Source: Apostichopus japonicus
Lineage: Eukaryota > Echinodermata > Holothuroidea > Aspidochirotida > Stichopodidae
Length of the DNA stretch: 64,000 nt
Assembly: GCF_037975245.1 (NCBI RefSeq)
Contig: NC_092578.1
Location: forward strand, 19,603,821 to 19,667,820
Direction: 5' to 3'
The position numbers and the translations under genes were made by a program. Shown here piece after piece: positions 38,001 through 48,704 of this stretch. Numbering within the stretch: the first letter of the stretch is position 1; each line of letters begins with the position of its first letter. The notes beneath the pieces were generated by a model. It worked only from the letters and a program-made list of their open reading frames with translations, made no database searches and had not been told where the DNA came from.

Positions 38001-38705
38001 ACGATTTTCTTCGTCTCTGCAAATTCTTCATCTGTTACTAGTGGCTTCACTAAAAGAAGGAACAGTCCAAAATGGTTAGTAATTAAAAGTTAAAACAAAT
38101 AAACAAGACTAACAAACAGTGTCAGTTTTCATATGAACACTGGGAAGTCAATGACATGTTGGTATTTATGATAATATCAGTTTCCTTTAAAACTGACTCA
38201 CTTACATTACCTGTCTCTGCCATACCATTGCACTCCCATCAACCTGATAATATTCCGGCAATTTAAATACTTTCAGCCCTTGACTCTCCCCTCTTATCTC
38301 CTCTCCTTCATTCTCACCAGCAATAATTCCTACAACATTACTGACCCCTACAGTGCAATACCACTAAATGCAATTAATGATTGGACAAGTTTGCTTCAAT
38401 GAGAGTGTTTTGTTACTCTTTAATTATTCCTCATGCTACACACCTGAAATGCCACCTTCCACCCGTCTCACATTTGTAGCCATTGAAAGCACAAATCTGC
38501 TCGGGTTTTTGTCACCTTAGCAAATTTAATCATAGAAGATCCGATTATGGAAGATAAATAAGGCTTATTTACCTGAATCAAGGTACTTGTGGAGAGTGGA
38601 ATCGAGTGAAGGGACGGGCAAAGAAGGTAAGTTTTCATCGTACTGGAAAGTCTTTTCCTTCAAGAGATGCCCTGACTTTACACCATAGGTAGCATTTGAT
38701 GTCAT
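23062..38705 (-). CDS. CROT: Peroxisomal carnitine O-octanoyltransferase-like (CROT), complete, 15 coding exons
   Basis: Coding exons on the minus strand: 38705-38573, 38049-37925, 37590-37409, 36998-36868, 36324-36210, 35365-35278, 34495-34382, 33761-33657, 33168-33085, 32401-32291, 31962-31832, 31231-31108, 30635-30463, 24139-24020 and 23182-23062. All join in phase to 1857 nt (618 residues; human CROT is about 612). The enzyme moves medium-chain acyl groups between CoA and carnitine so shortened fatty acids can leave peroxisomes. Visible: N-terminal TFQYDENLPSLPVPSLD, WPPWQGTQLERTS, catalytic His332 in DHGPLDG, CYETATTRQFYHGRTETVRG, GIDRHLLGL, and GGGGNFKLSTSLVGY. Gly559 matches the residue that admits medium chains in CROT (carnitine acetyltransferase has Met). 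The C-terminus is ARL, a PTS1-type signal. The start Met is in an exon whose acceptor is at 38729-38730, so a 5' UTR exon lies further upstream, unidentified. Confidence 0.93.
23725..23872. repeat. Dispersed inverted-repeat element, copy 2, with long hairpin
   Basis: ATGTGTAAAAGTAAGTTGGC (from 23775) is mirrored by GCCAACTTACTTTTACACAT (ending 23872). The arms of about 38 bp surround a loop with CTCTGAAGAAGATCC. It is preceded by the same ACTGTTAG...CTGCTTATCCACTA block as copy 1. It lies in the last CROT intron. Confidence 0.85.
24361..29908. repeat. 77-bp tandem repeat array, about 72 copies
   Basis: The unit contains AAACCTTTCATTACTGCTGA, GAGTGAATCGCAGTACAACT, TCTGTTATGTCTACACCACG and GCACACATCCCTTAGCT in order (77 bp). 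The 5.55-kb array fills about 88 percent of CROT intron 14 (24140-30462). Left-edge copies are more diverged (ATCACAAAGCT ending, GGATCA variants). Copies towards the right are nearly identical. One copy near 26251 lacks GTTATGT, and two copies (25429-25433 and 25665-25669) share an ACTGT insertion. The 77-bp length is not a multiple of three and the unit holds stops, so it is non-coding. Confidence 0.98.
31990..32115. repeat. Short tandem repeat, about four 32-bp units
   Basis: Units start with TTACAG and contain TAGTTTGTC and AGAAGC. They lie in CROT intron 10, just upstream of exon 11 in transcript order. Confidence 0.8.
34070..34310 (+). mobile_element. LINE 3'-end fragment with TTGAA-type tail
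   Basis: An AT-rich stretch ends in ATTAAAGTTTATTTGAATTG followed by imperfect repeats of AATTGAA. That is the usual shape of a non-LTR retrotransposon 3' end. No coding part was recognised. It lies in a CROT intron, antisense to the gene. Confidence 0.45.
34835..34920. repeat. Foldback (hairpin) sequence
   Basis: ATGGAATGTTCCATTCAAC (34862-34880) is perfectly mirrored by GTTGAATGGAACATTCCAT (34894-34912) around a GC-rich 13-nt loop. GTTGAAAGATG further left is mirrored by CATCTTTCAAC on the right. It is probably the end of a short foldback or MITE-like element in a CROT intron. Confidence 0.85.
36340..36778. repeat. 19-bp minisatellite, about 23 copies
   Basis: The unit is TCCCTAGAATGATTTATAC, with TT, CT and TC variants at the second and third positions. 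It occupies most of the 543-nt intron between CROT exons 36998-36868 and 36324-36210, and stops about 15 nt short of the 3' splice site. Confidence 0.97.
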
Positions 38706-41700
38706 TGTGGCAGTCGGTGCCGAACAGCCTGAGAATAAAATAAGTTAAAGGTATTGTACCCTGCAGTATAAAGCTCACATGTGATCAAGCACAAACCAAG
38801 TTACTACTAACACTAATCTTTGTACCACATATCCTTCTATACCCCACAGGAATCAAAACACATCTTAAAGTTCCCTATGTGCATTGCAATCGTCTCAGCC
38901 GAAAACGTCTGGAAAAATCAAACAACCCTAGCATGTCCAAAGCTCAATACAAAAAGGTACATTTAAACACATTTTACTGTTTAATAATGCAACAAATTTC
39001 AGTGTAGCATACTGTATTATTTGCAATTATATGTTTTAAAAGCAAAACATTTGTGGCATCCAAACATTTATGACTCCAGCGCACTTTTTGCTGCAGTTTT
39101 TCTTCCTATACTATAATTTAAACAACTCGGCAAGAGGTACTATAGAAGAAATGTCTTTATATGCTGGCAGAAATCACATACCAACTGTAGGACTATAGCA
39201 GTGTTGAACATGTTTAAATGTTACTTATTGAAAAAATCCAGACATCCCTGTCAGGTAAAAAATGATTGAATATCCAACCTACATGACAGTTTATATTCGT
39301 ACTGAGATTATATACTTCGTTTCCAATACACACTGTTCTAGTGTCAGTAGTGTGTGATATTAATGCATACAGGAAATGCATTTGCTCAATCACAGAGTAA
39401 TTCAAAAGTTTTAGTAATGCTACTAACCTTTATAAATTATCCTTGTTTGTCTCACTGTTATTGCTTGTGATGCATTAGTCAGTAACCAGTGCAGCTTACA
39501 CTGAAAATTCATAACTGTGTATGTAATAATGGTAGATTACTACCATAACTTACAGAAAATTTTCAATTGCTTAAAAACTTAATTCAAGGCTAACAAATTT
39601 ACTGACCCGAAAGAAGTTATAAATTATCTAATAGTTCATTAGCATTACACACTAATTCAGCTGCTAGTGCTAACAGTATTCGAAAGTATTATCCTGGAGG
39701 TTCTGCACCCGGACTTATTCAGCGATAAATTTCAATTAAACATTTCAACTAAAATGTCTCAGCGAGGCAAAAGGATTTCAGGATGGCAGTAAAAAGCTTA
39801 CTGAAGTCTTAGCTACAGTGACCATTTATTTGACATTGTAGGCTAGCAAAGATTAATGATCTTTAAGTATTGTAGACTAGGAAATGCAAAACTAAAAGCA
39901 CTTGGCAGCCCATAGAAATTCTATATGGTATATATAATTTGTACATACCCATAAGGCTAAACCTCTAGTTGACCATGACCCAAGGTATAACTTATCTTAT
40001 ACTTAGCATGCACTAGTTGTGTGTGACAGCAATACATGGCTAATATTTCAATGCTGTCATTTGATATAACTTTGTAATAAATTATGATTATGAAATGATA
40101 CAGGCATGCATCTATATGGTTTAATTGACACCGACCTGTATGCTTTAATATTAAGGTTATTACAGCATTAATACACTTACAGGCCCAGACTGAAATTGGC
40201 AATTCTAGATTTCCAAACTTCTACTACACAACTATATAAAAGACTGTGAAAATAATCAGCAAATATCAAAAGCAAAAAAGTTTTGAAATGCGGTAATATT
40301 TTTGGTAATTTAGTTTATGCTACCGAAGCAGATGAAAAATCTTTTAAAGGACCCAAGCAAAGCAAACTGATGAATCTTACCAAAATATTTGAATGCTTAC
40401 AAAACAAGATGGTTACCTATCACTTCCACAGAGTTCAGATATGGCTATATCTTATTCAATACAAATATTTTCTTCATGTTTCGCTCAAACCCTGAATAAC
40501 ACAAAATGTAAACAATAACACTGTCACAATGGAAACTGCCATCATAACTCAAATTATATCAACAAAACATATATGGTACAGTAGTGTACTGTATGTACGT
40601 TCTATAGTTAAACTCTAGTTTACCTACCAAAAAAAACAAAACACCTTTTGTCATAAAGATTACAGTCAAACTTCTGATCCTCATTAATATCTGATTGCAC
40701 ACAGAAGCAGTAAATAAGACAATTTTCACGATGTGACCTTTGCACCTGCAGCACTGATAAATATAGTTTGATCAACTTTGAAACAAGTTTAAGCACCGTT
40801 TGGTTATCTCTTCCTGTAATCTTTCAGAACTGACGAAATGAAATAAGATTATAAGGGCAAAGGAATCCTCAAAACTGGGACAACCTCCAATGTTTTGTAA
40901 AATTTAAATTTGGTCACCTGCAGACACATATTCAAAGTAACATGACTTGCAATTGCAACATTAATCCAAAACTTTTATTTTTTTACATTTTCAAACATGA
41001 AGTTTACCTAAACTTAATATAAACTATTTACCATGTATACAAGTTTTCAAACTTTGTCCTCTGTTGACCTCAAATGATTTTTGAACTTCTCAGCAAACAA
41101 ATGGGATCTTGAACTGAACAAACACAGAACCTTGTGTAACAGAGGAGACCATTAATTGCCAAATGTACAACAGCTGGAATAGTGTACATACACTAGTGAA
41201 CATTATGCAATTCATGGAGAAAACTGTAAAAAGTCAGACTTTACTGAAATTAGACTAGAATGTCTTAGGATGGACAAGAGCCTCAAGGTTAGGAAGTTAC
41301 ACACTAAGAAAAAAGAAGACATAACTTTGCAAACTTAAAGTAACATAATGGGTCCTATTATGACACAAACAGACTTTGCACAGGCAATGATACTCATTGT
41401 CAAATAAATATACTTGAAAGTTTGTACTGTGAACATCTAGTTTTTCGAAGTGTTAACAACATGCACATCTATAGTTTATATATTTTGGCATCAATTTGAA
41501 GCAGCTCAAGTTATTTTCTGCAGCAGTATCTTTGCTAATAATGGTGCTGTACCGTTACCAATTATGGCGCAGTCTACATAAAAAAGGGTAGGATGTCTCT
41601 GGTATTCAATTGGATGACCTTCACTAAGTTAAAGTACTATCCTACTTTTTCGATACTCCCAGAGATATGTAAAGAATAATGTTTGGATATTTCTTTCATT

Positions 41701-42719
41701 CTCTCATTGGACAAGAACAAATACTTCTAGCTGATTCAAGAAAGCTAATACAAAATCAGATTTAGACAAAGCATCTGACAGCATATTCATGGAAGGGCTT
41801 AAGGTTGGAATGACCCAATGGCGCCGAAGGGAGGAAGGAAGTGCAATGCACACCCCCAAGGGGTGGATTCCAGGGGACTGGTGGGGGTCCAGGGGCAATG
41901 CCCTGGAAGCTCTGGGGTATTTTAAGCAATTTTTGGCATTAGAATGAAGCATTTAATTATCTTCTAATGACATTGGATGCACACTTAACAGACCACATAA
42001 ACCACCATTTGACCACTAGTATATATACTAGTATATAATAGCATTTTCAATAACAACTCGGACTAACAGCCAATACATTTGATGATGCAGGGGGCTTGCT
42101 GGTGAGGATGATGGCTGCCCATCTATGATGGGTACGTGTGAAGCGTGCCCCAAAATATTATTATACTATAATAATATTAAAGTTCCCTCTTACTTCCTCT
42201 TGTCTCCTTGCCTTTCCTTTTTCTATTAAATACTTTATTTTTCGATCCATTCATGGGGGGCCTGTGGCAATTTGAGGGCACAGGCCCCCATGTAGTGCAC
42301 CCCTGTTATATTGTATTTACTTTAATGATTAGTTTTGTAATATCTTTGTATTATTAAGTGACATTCTCCTGGTTAACAGTTTTACAACACATAATTCAAG
42401 TGAGGAATAAATATACATGGTTAGCTGGTTGTCTAGCGGCACATAAGTAATGTGTGGTGAGGGAAGCACAATTGGTTTGTTTTTCTTCACAAAAAATAAA
42501 ATAAGACAAGCTGTTGTACGTAATTTCGAAAAAGTTTCACTTGTAATGTAAGAAGGAATATTATCAATCTTGCTGCAAGTTTAGTTGAGTTTAGAGACCC
42601 AAGGATCAGGAAGCCTTACAGTAGCTTATCTGAGTCCCTATCCGTGTTAGATTATGGATGAACACCGGCTTATATTTCAAGCCTTCTCTTTTCGATAAGT
42701 GCATGCTCAGAGGATCACG

Positions 42720-43100
42720 AGGCAGGGATATGAATTCACTCCCATTCCTGTGATTGGGACCACCATTTAACATCCCCATCCCAGCTGGGGCGAGAGTGTT
42801 TACCCAAGCATCTGACCACCTTCTCTAAAACTGAGGTAGACAAAGTCCCCATATTCAACATCACTGCAGTGCAGCCATGACGAACAAAGTTGTTTCGAAA
42901 CCAAGTGAAAAACAGAAACAAACTCCTTTTCCCATTTTCACAAACCAGAAATACCAAATCGATGGAAGACCCGGCACATCACCACTGAAGCAATTTTTTA
43001 AGAGGTCAAGAGTATCTCGCTCCTGGTGGAATTTTGATCCTGAAACCTAAGAATTGTGAGGTGGAAACTCTAACCGCTGAACCACGCCTTTGCCTAAAAG
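42720..43100 (-). mobile_element. tRNA-derived SINE
   Basis: On the minus strand A box TGGTTCAGCGG (43084-43074) and B box-like GGATCAAAATTCC (43040-43028) are spaced as in a tRNA. They are followed by an unrelated body containing GGGGATGTTAAATGGTGGTC. A related GGGATGTTAAATGGCAGTCC occurs near 57505. The ends are approximate. Confidence 0.6.
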
Positions 43101-44676
43101 TCAACAAGGCCTGTGCAAACCATGTTACAATATATTCCTCATGTGTTATGGCAAACTTTTAAAGTCTCAATACGTGTATGCTGATGAATTTCTGAAAACA
43201 AACTTCAGAAGCAGATTCAATGTTTCTTAGTCTAAATGCACTCTGACCAGGCGGGTTTAATTGAAAAAAGCTGTTGCAATCGAAAGAAAGAAATTTATTT
43301 TCTGTTGCCCTTATGGGGCGCACAATTTACTGTAAAATTACTGTCGCCACCCATAGTCGTATGAATTAAGGCCTAAGCCACCTAACGGTCGTAAACAATG
43401 CAGAGAGATTTGATTGGCACATGATCTGTTGGGCGGGGCTTGCAAATTTTGATTGAATTTGTAGAATCCACAGACTCGTTAATATATCTGGCGAATTTTA
43501 TTCAGCTCAAAATTTTTAACGACATATATAACTCAATAAAAATAATCAATATTGATATGAAAATTGCCTAGAACGGTGTTATTTTCACTGAGCTTTTAAG
43601 GCAGTAAGCTGGAAAGGTCAAAGTTAAAATTTGGCAAACACACATAGAGACTAAGATCAATTTTGCCCCAGCACAGCCTCTCTACCATACTAATGTCTTG
43701 GCCTAAACAAACTAGGCGACCTGTTGTTGTGTTTTGCCCACTCAAGTCTTTAAGTTAGGCCATTACCCGTTAGGCTATGCGTAGGTCTGAACTTTAGGCA
43801 TAGATAGTCTGATTCCTAGGGCCTAGCTAAAGTCATGACATTAAGAGAGAAAGACTAACAGACTTGAGCTAGCCTGAATGTACTGGAAACCTAAGTTAGC
43901 CTAGTCCCAACATTGGCATCATGAACTTCTCTACTTTGGCTAGGCTCAAAGTCAAAGTAAATGACCGACTCCGTACAGTCACACAGGCATAAGTTATATC
44001 TTACAAGTTTTACGGTGTACAAAGCCAATACGATTTCATATCACAAGACTAGGCTACACTACTACTATTGTACTAAGTCCTACCCTTTTCCTACAGGCCA
44101 CAGTAGGCCTAACGTTTGGTCCAATTTAGTGAGTCAAAGTAGCCTGGTGTTTAACCTTTGATCGTCGCAGATGTTTTGCAGCTCAGTATTTTAAGCTTTC
44201 TCTATTACCTCTTCGATCCAGGAGAGCAAAATAACAAATTGAAGTGAAACCCGTCAAAATGCAGTACTCGCAGCTTCTTTCATGCAGAGATATACTTCAT
44301 ACTTTTCTGAGCAATTGTCAACAATACACACACACAAACTGTCAGCAGTCATGGTTAACACCGAAATCTTTGTATATATGCGGGTATGATAAGCGTTGTA
44401 GGTTTGTTATTGCATGTAGGAAGTATCTACAGGTACCGGTGTTATTAGGGAAAACACTGACTACTGATCCAGGGGCCACTGCGTGCGAGATCGATGTATA
44501 CTTATTATAAACTTAAATTATGTAGACCCAGAAGAATGTATCTCGACATTTTTTTATCGAGATAATAATATCCAGGTAGATAAGAAAGCCTGTGGTATTC
44601 AATTTACCAACTTTGTACTTTATGATAAAATATAATCACACTCATGCAAAATGCTGAAGTAGTTTCTAGACTTGAT

Positions 44677-44757
44677 TCATGTGTAAAAGTAAGTTTACTT
44701 TTACACATTCTCCTACACAGGCTCTCTAGTGGATAAGCAGTATGCTAACAGCTAGTT
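44677..44757. repeat. Dispersed inverted-repeat element, copy 3 (inverted, short hairpin)
   Basis: TGTGTAAAAGTAAGTTTACTTTTACACA is a near-perfect short hairpin, followed by CACAGGCTCTCTAGTGGATA and GCTAACAG. These are the reverse complement of the outer blocks of copies 1 and 2. The middle of the element is missing. Confidence 0.75.
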
Positions 44758-44900
44758 TTATTTTATTTTGATTTTATTAACCAAGACTTTTTCGATGACA
44801 ACTTCATGCTAGTAAGCTCACGTCATAATTTATGTCGTTTGTTTCCTTCTAAACTTTCAATGGAAATGATGAAGTAAAACACAAAGTAGGTTTAATATTC

Positions 44901-45140
44901 GGCATAACTTTTTTTTCTAATAGGGTTGTGAATGAGTGGAATGGTTTGCCTGAGAAAGTTGTACTTGCAAGTAGTGTCAATGGGTTTAAGAATGCTTTGG
45001 ACAATCACTTTAAGCTTTGTAATCAGGTCTGAGTGTTTGTGTCTTCAGTTTTTTTCCTCTCTAGCTCTCCTATAGAGTCCTTGATGGGGACTTGAGTGTC
45101 CCTCCTGATCCCTTTTTTCTAGTAAACTAAACTAAACAAA
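44901..45140 (+). mobile_element. Non-LTR retrotransposon (CR1/L2/Jockey-like) 3' end, truncated
   Basis: Frame 44901-45032 ends in a stop and encodes NRVVNEWNGLPEKVVLASSV and then NGFKNALDNHF. This is the typical C-terminal tail of reverse-transcriptase ORF2 proteins (R-V-x-x-W-N-x-L-P). It is followed by a short 3' UTR and a TAAACTAAAC repeat tail ending about 45138. It is 5'-truncated, as most LINE copies are. Confidence 0.8.
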
Positions 45141-46673
45141 ATTGTTCAAAGTCAATGGTACCAATTAAAGACAGTTCATGCAAACATGAAAAGACTGATG
45201 ATATCTTGAGGGTCAAATCATACTGAAAATGTACACTCATTAACCCTGATTTGATAAACATGAATCTCAGCTCTATTTGCATGAATCTCAGCTCTATCTG
45301 ATAGTTGTAATTTTATTTGTAACCCTTTTTCTCTGAAACAACTTATATATTTGAAGAAATTGCTGACAATACAGTCAAAGAGTGTGGTAGTGTGCATGTA
45401 ACAATCAGTGTAGTCCAACTAGCTTTTGTCAGAATATATCATATTTATCAGTGAGATGCATTATTAACAAAAACTGTCGATTACTAATAGTGTTTTGTTT
45501 TGCATAGAACGGCAGTTCCTGTCTAAAGATGTAACTAAAATCAGAGCCGTGTAGGCTATATACTGCATTCATTAGAGATCCTATCTCTAACAGTCATGCT
45601 TAACGAGCGCCATCACTCTCATTGGAAACTTTTCTCTGTTTTTTTAATGATGACGTATGTTGTGTGTAAATGCGATGATATAGTATAATAGAAAAACCAA
45701 TGACGATCAATACTATCGGCCTACTGAGGGATTCCTCACATTGTCATATTGAATGTAGTAAACTTTGCATTTTCGTTCGATGCTTACAGGTGATACAGTT
45801 ATGTACTTTTGCGTGTTCCTCTAGGTCGTCAAATGAAATTTTTATTGGGATCAGCGGAAACGTTATTCGTTCAGAACTGACCATAAATTCGCAGCGGTCA
45901 ATACATTGAGTACATTTATACCAGGTATGAGTAAAATGTAGTTTATTTAGGAAGCAAAAACAGTTAACCATTCATGTAGGCCTTATATGGTTAGGGTTAG
46001 GCGACATAATGTTATGGTTAGGCTTAGGTCTAATATTAGAAGCAGTAACTACCTATGGCCCAAATAAAGATGAACGAGTGGATGTTCATTAGTTATGACA
46101 GGTCAGGCGAAAGTTATCCCAAGTGTCGACACATGCAGTTAGTATACAGCCACTGCCTGAAAACTTGGGCAGAGAAAAATACTTTGTCAAGCTTACTTGG
46201 ATGATGTTACTATCCCAAGGGTCTACTCAAGGTTATTGGCTGAAAATAGCCATGGTTGGAAACATTTAGCATACAAATCTTGCAAATTTGATTTATTGTA
46301 TTACAGAATAATCTCCAAAACAGCAACTGAAGTCTAACAGTTAGTAGGCTTAACTTCTTAACAGCCTTTTGATCTAAAAAATGACAGTTCTTTTCTCATT
46401 TTGGGTTGGTCTACGGACGTACTGAACATTATGAACTTCCATCCATCAGTACCTTTTGAGCATGCTCATAATTGTCATATATGTATCTGACTAAAGAATG
46501 CAAATATCTCTTCTCCGTTAATTTATAACATGAAAACAAATCAGAGAGGCTTTTCAAATCACAATCTTTGAAGTTTGTGTGGTAGTATTTGTACAAAATG
46601 ATATTTTTAACTCATATGCACTTAATTTTCAGTGCTTGATAGTTCATGTATTATTATTATAATTATTGAAGAT

Positions 46674-48446
46674 TTAGGGAAGCCTCGCAAATCTAACCGC
46701 TGGTTCCAGGCCGGCGGAAATCTCGCAACCCTTGCTCATTATGCATGTGCATATTCGTCCCATGGTTGAATGCACACCAGCTGGTTGCCAGCCCGAGTAA
46801 TGAGCACAGCATCCTGACAACACAAGGCTGGTTATTGTTCACAAACAATGAGCAAACTTGGCCATATGACTGGATCAACTTTGACAGTTTTGACAGTCAA
46901 TAGAGTGGTAGTTTATGTTGCAAATTGACTTATAAACTAAAATCCGCCACTACCAAATGTCTGAGATTCAGTACTTTATATAATTCTTGCAAATCTTCCA
47001 CGTTATCAAACCTCACAAATAAAATTTCTTGGTCTCTTATGAAAGATTGTGACAATCCGCTACTCGAGAGTTCGATAAAAACAGCCTTTACCTGGGCCTA
47101 TACATGATGAGCCTTGTTCAAAGGGTGGTACGTAACTATGATTTAAAAAGTGAATGAGCCATATTGCATCAAATATATGCCCCCCAAGAACTTTGGGAAA
47201 CCCATATTGACATATAAGTACCAAAAGTTAAGCAAAACAATAATTAAGCTATGCCACATGTGTATGCTAACTACAAACACCATCGACCGTAACATTGATC
47301 TCTGCAGCTAACTGCGACACAATTTCAGCGAATAAACAGATGGTTAGGCTTGATTTTCCCATTGACTTTAGTGTGTTGTTAGGCTGCTTTGTGGTGAGAG
47401 ATATAAGTGACTATTTGGTGAGAATTTTAATGCAAGCTTATTTGCAATTTACAGTTTCAGTTTATTTCTCCACATCGTATTGCATTGTATGAAGCAGAGA
47501 ACCTTCAAGCTGCTGTATAGCTCAGCCCCAGTATGATCATGACATGTGTATAACTGACAAACTTTTCCAGAAACGTAATTGTGTCACATCATATAGTATG
47601 TGTTCTATTGGTATAATATCATTTCACTTTCGTATTGTTGTGTGCACCCTTCCCACTTCCCACACGAATATCTCAGTCATCTTTATCCATCGAGTCCTCT
47701 TGAGCCAACCAAATAACTATACCCGCTAATATAACAATTTTTAATACACCCTTCCAAGAAAACATTACCAATTGCTCAATCAGTGATACATGATATTGAA
47801 AAGGGATGTCTACGATCTACCTGGCTAAAAAAAAGTACAGATTCGCTGGAGTGCAAAAATTGCCCTACAATCAACTGATTTTTTTAACCTGTCTGGGGAG
47901 TTAAGGTCCTGTTCTTCACAAGTAGGATTATGCTTTACGCCTTCCTGTATGTTAGGTTCTGGTTCACACTAATGTGCATATGTACAAGAAGTTAGATTGT
48001 GATTTGGTTTCAGTTTTTTAGATTTTTAAATCTTAAAAATTCAGGAAACTTGTCCAAAAGGCAAAAAAAGTTTTTGTTCCCACTTGGCCGAATGAGAAAA
48101 TAAGAAAGTTAGCATTTTAGATTCATGCAGTGTAAATTCACATTTCCTTATTTATTTTTCACAGAAGTTTTGCCTATGCAGAAGGATAAAATATGGCCTA
48201 TAAACACACTATCTTTGTGGAACGTTTGAATACCTTTTGACTTTAAGAGAGTTATGATCTTTTGTTCAACTCTGTGTTAAATCGGCTTAGTAACAGCTTG
48301 ACTGCGGCTGTGAATGTAACTGTATAGCGTGGAGGGTAGTTTGGAGACACTGTGCACTCGACTCATTATCTGCTTGTAGCTGTGCTCATTATAGCCGTGG
48401 AAAAATCCACCGGGAACTGGCGGTTAGATTTGCGAGGCTTCCCTTA
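46674..48446. mobile_element. Non-autonomous PIF/Harbinger-like DNA transposon
   Basis: Perfect 24-bp terminal inverted repeats beginning GGGAAGCCTCGCAAATCTAA (46677-46700 and mirrored at 48420-48443) are flanked by TTA on both sides (46674-46676 and 48444-48446). A 3-bp TTA/TAA duplication is the mark of PIF/Harbinger elements. The 1767-bp interior has no long frame or recognisable transposase, so it would depend on an enzyme made elsewhere. Confidence 0.8.
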
Positions 48447-48704
48447 ATTGTTCCAAGAATTATTAAATGAAAATTGCCATGTATAAATCATTATGCATTT
48501 GGCAAATATCTTGTTTGGTTTTACTATATAGATTCCTAAACCATATAGGGACTAGATTGTTTGTTTCAATTCAAGATAGCTGATTTACAATTCAGTGTTA
48601 TTTGTGGAAACCTTCTTCTATATTACAGAGAGTGATTACAAGGTAATTTAACATATATGGTATAGTAGACATCATCTCAGGTTCATTCAGTCCTAAGTTT
48701 CAGT

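Larger units (their letters stand above)
38706..48704. other. Intergenic region (or first CROT intron) with transposon remains
   Basis: CROT (minus strand) and the LDL-receptor A gene (plus strand) are head to head, so both promoters should lie here. No exon was recognised confidently. Contents: an unassigned GC-rich repeat at 41800-41930, another with inverted G/C runs near 42240-42300, a tRNA-derived SINE, an inverted-repeat element copy, a LINE tail and a Harbinger-like element. 43600-44160 is rich in TAGGCCTA-like words. 38730-41700 shows nothing I can name. Confidence 0.5.

Noticed and set aside
45985-46030. Telomere-like GGTTAGGGTTAGGC
   Set aside because: Only two imperfect units, not an array.
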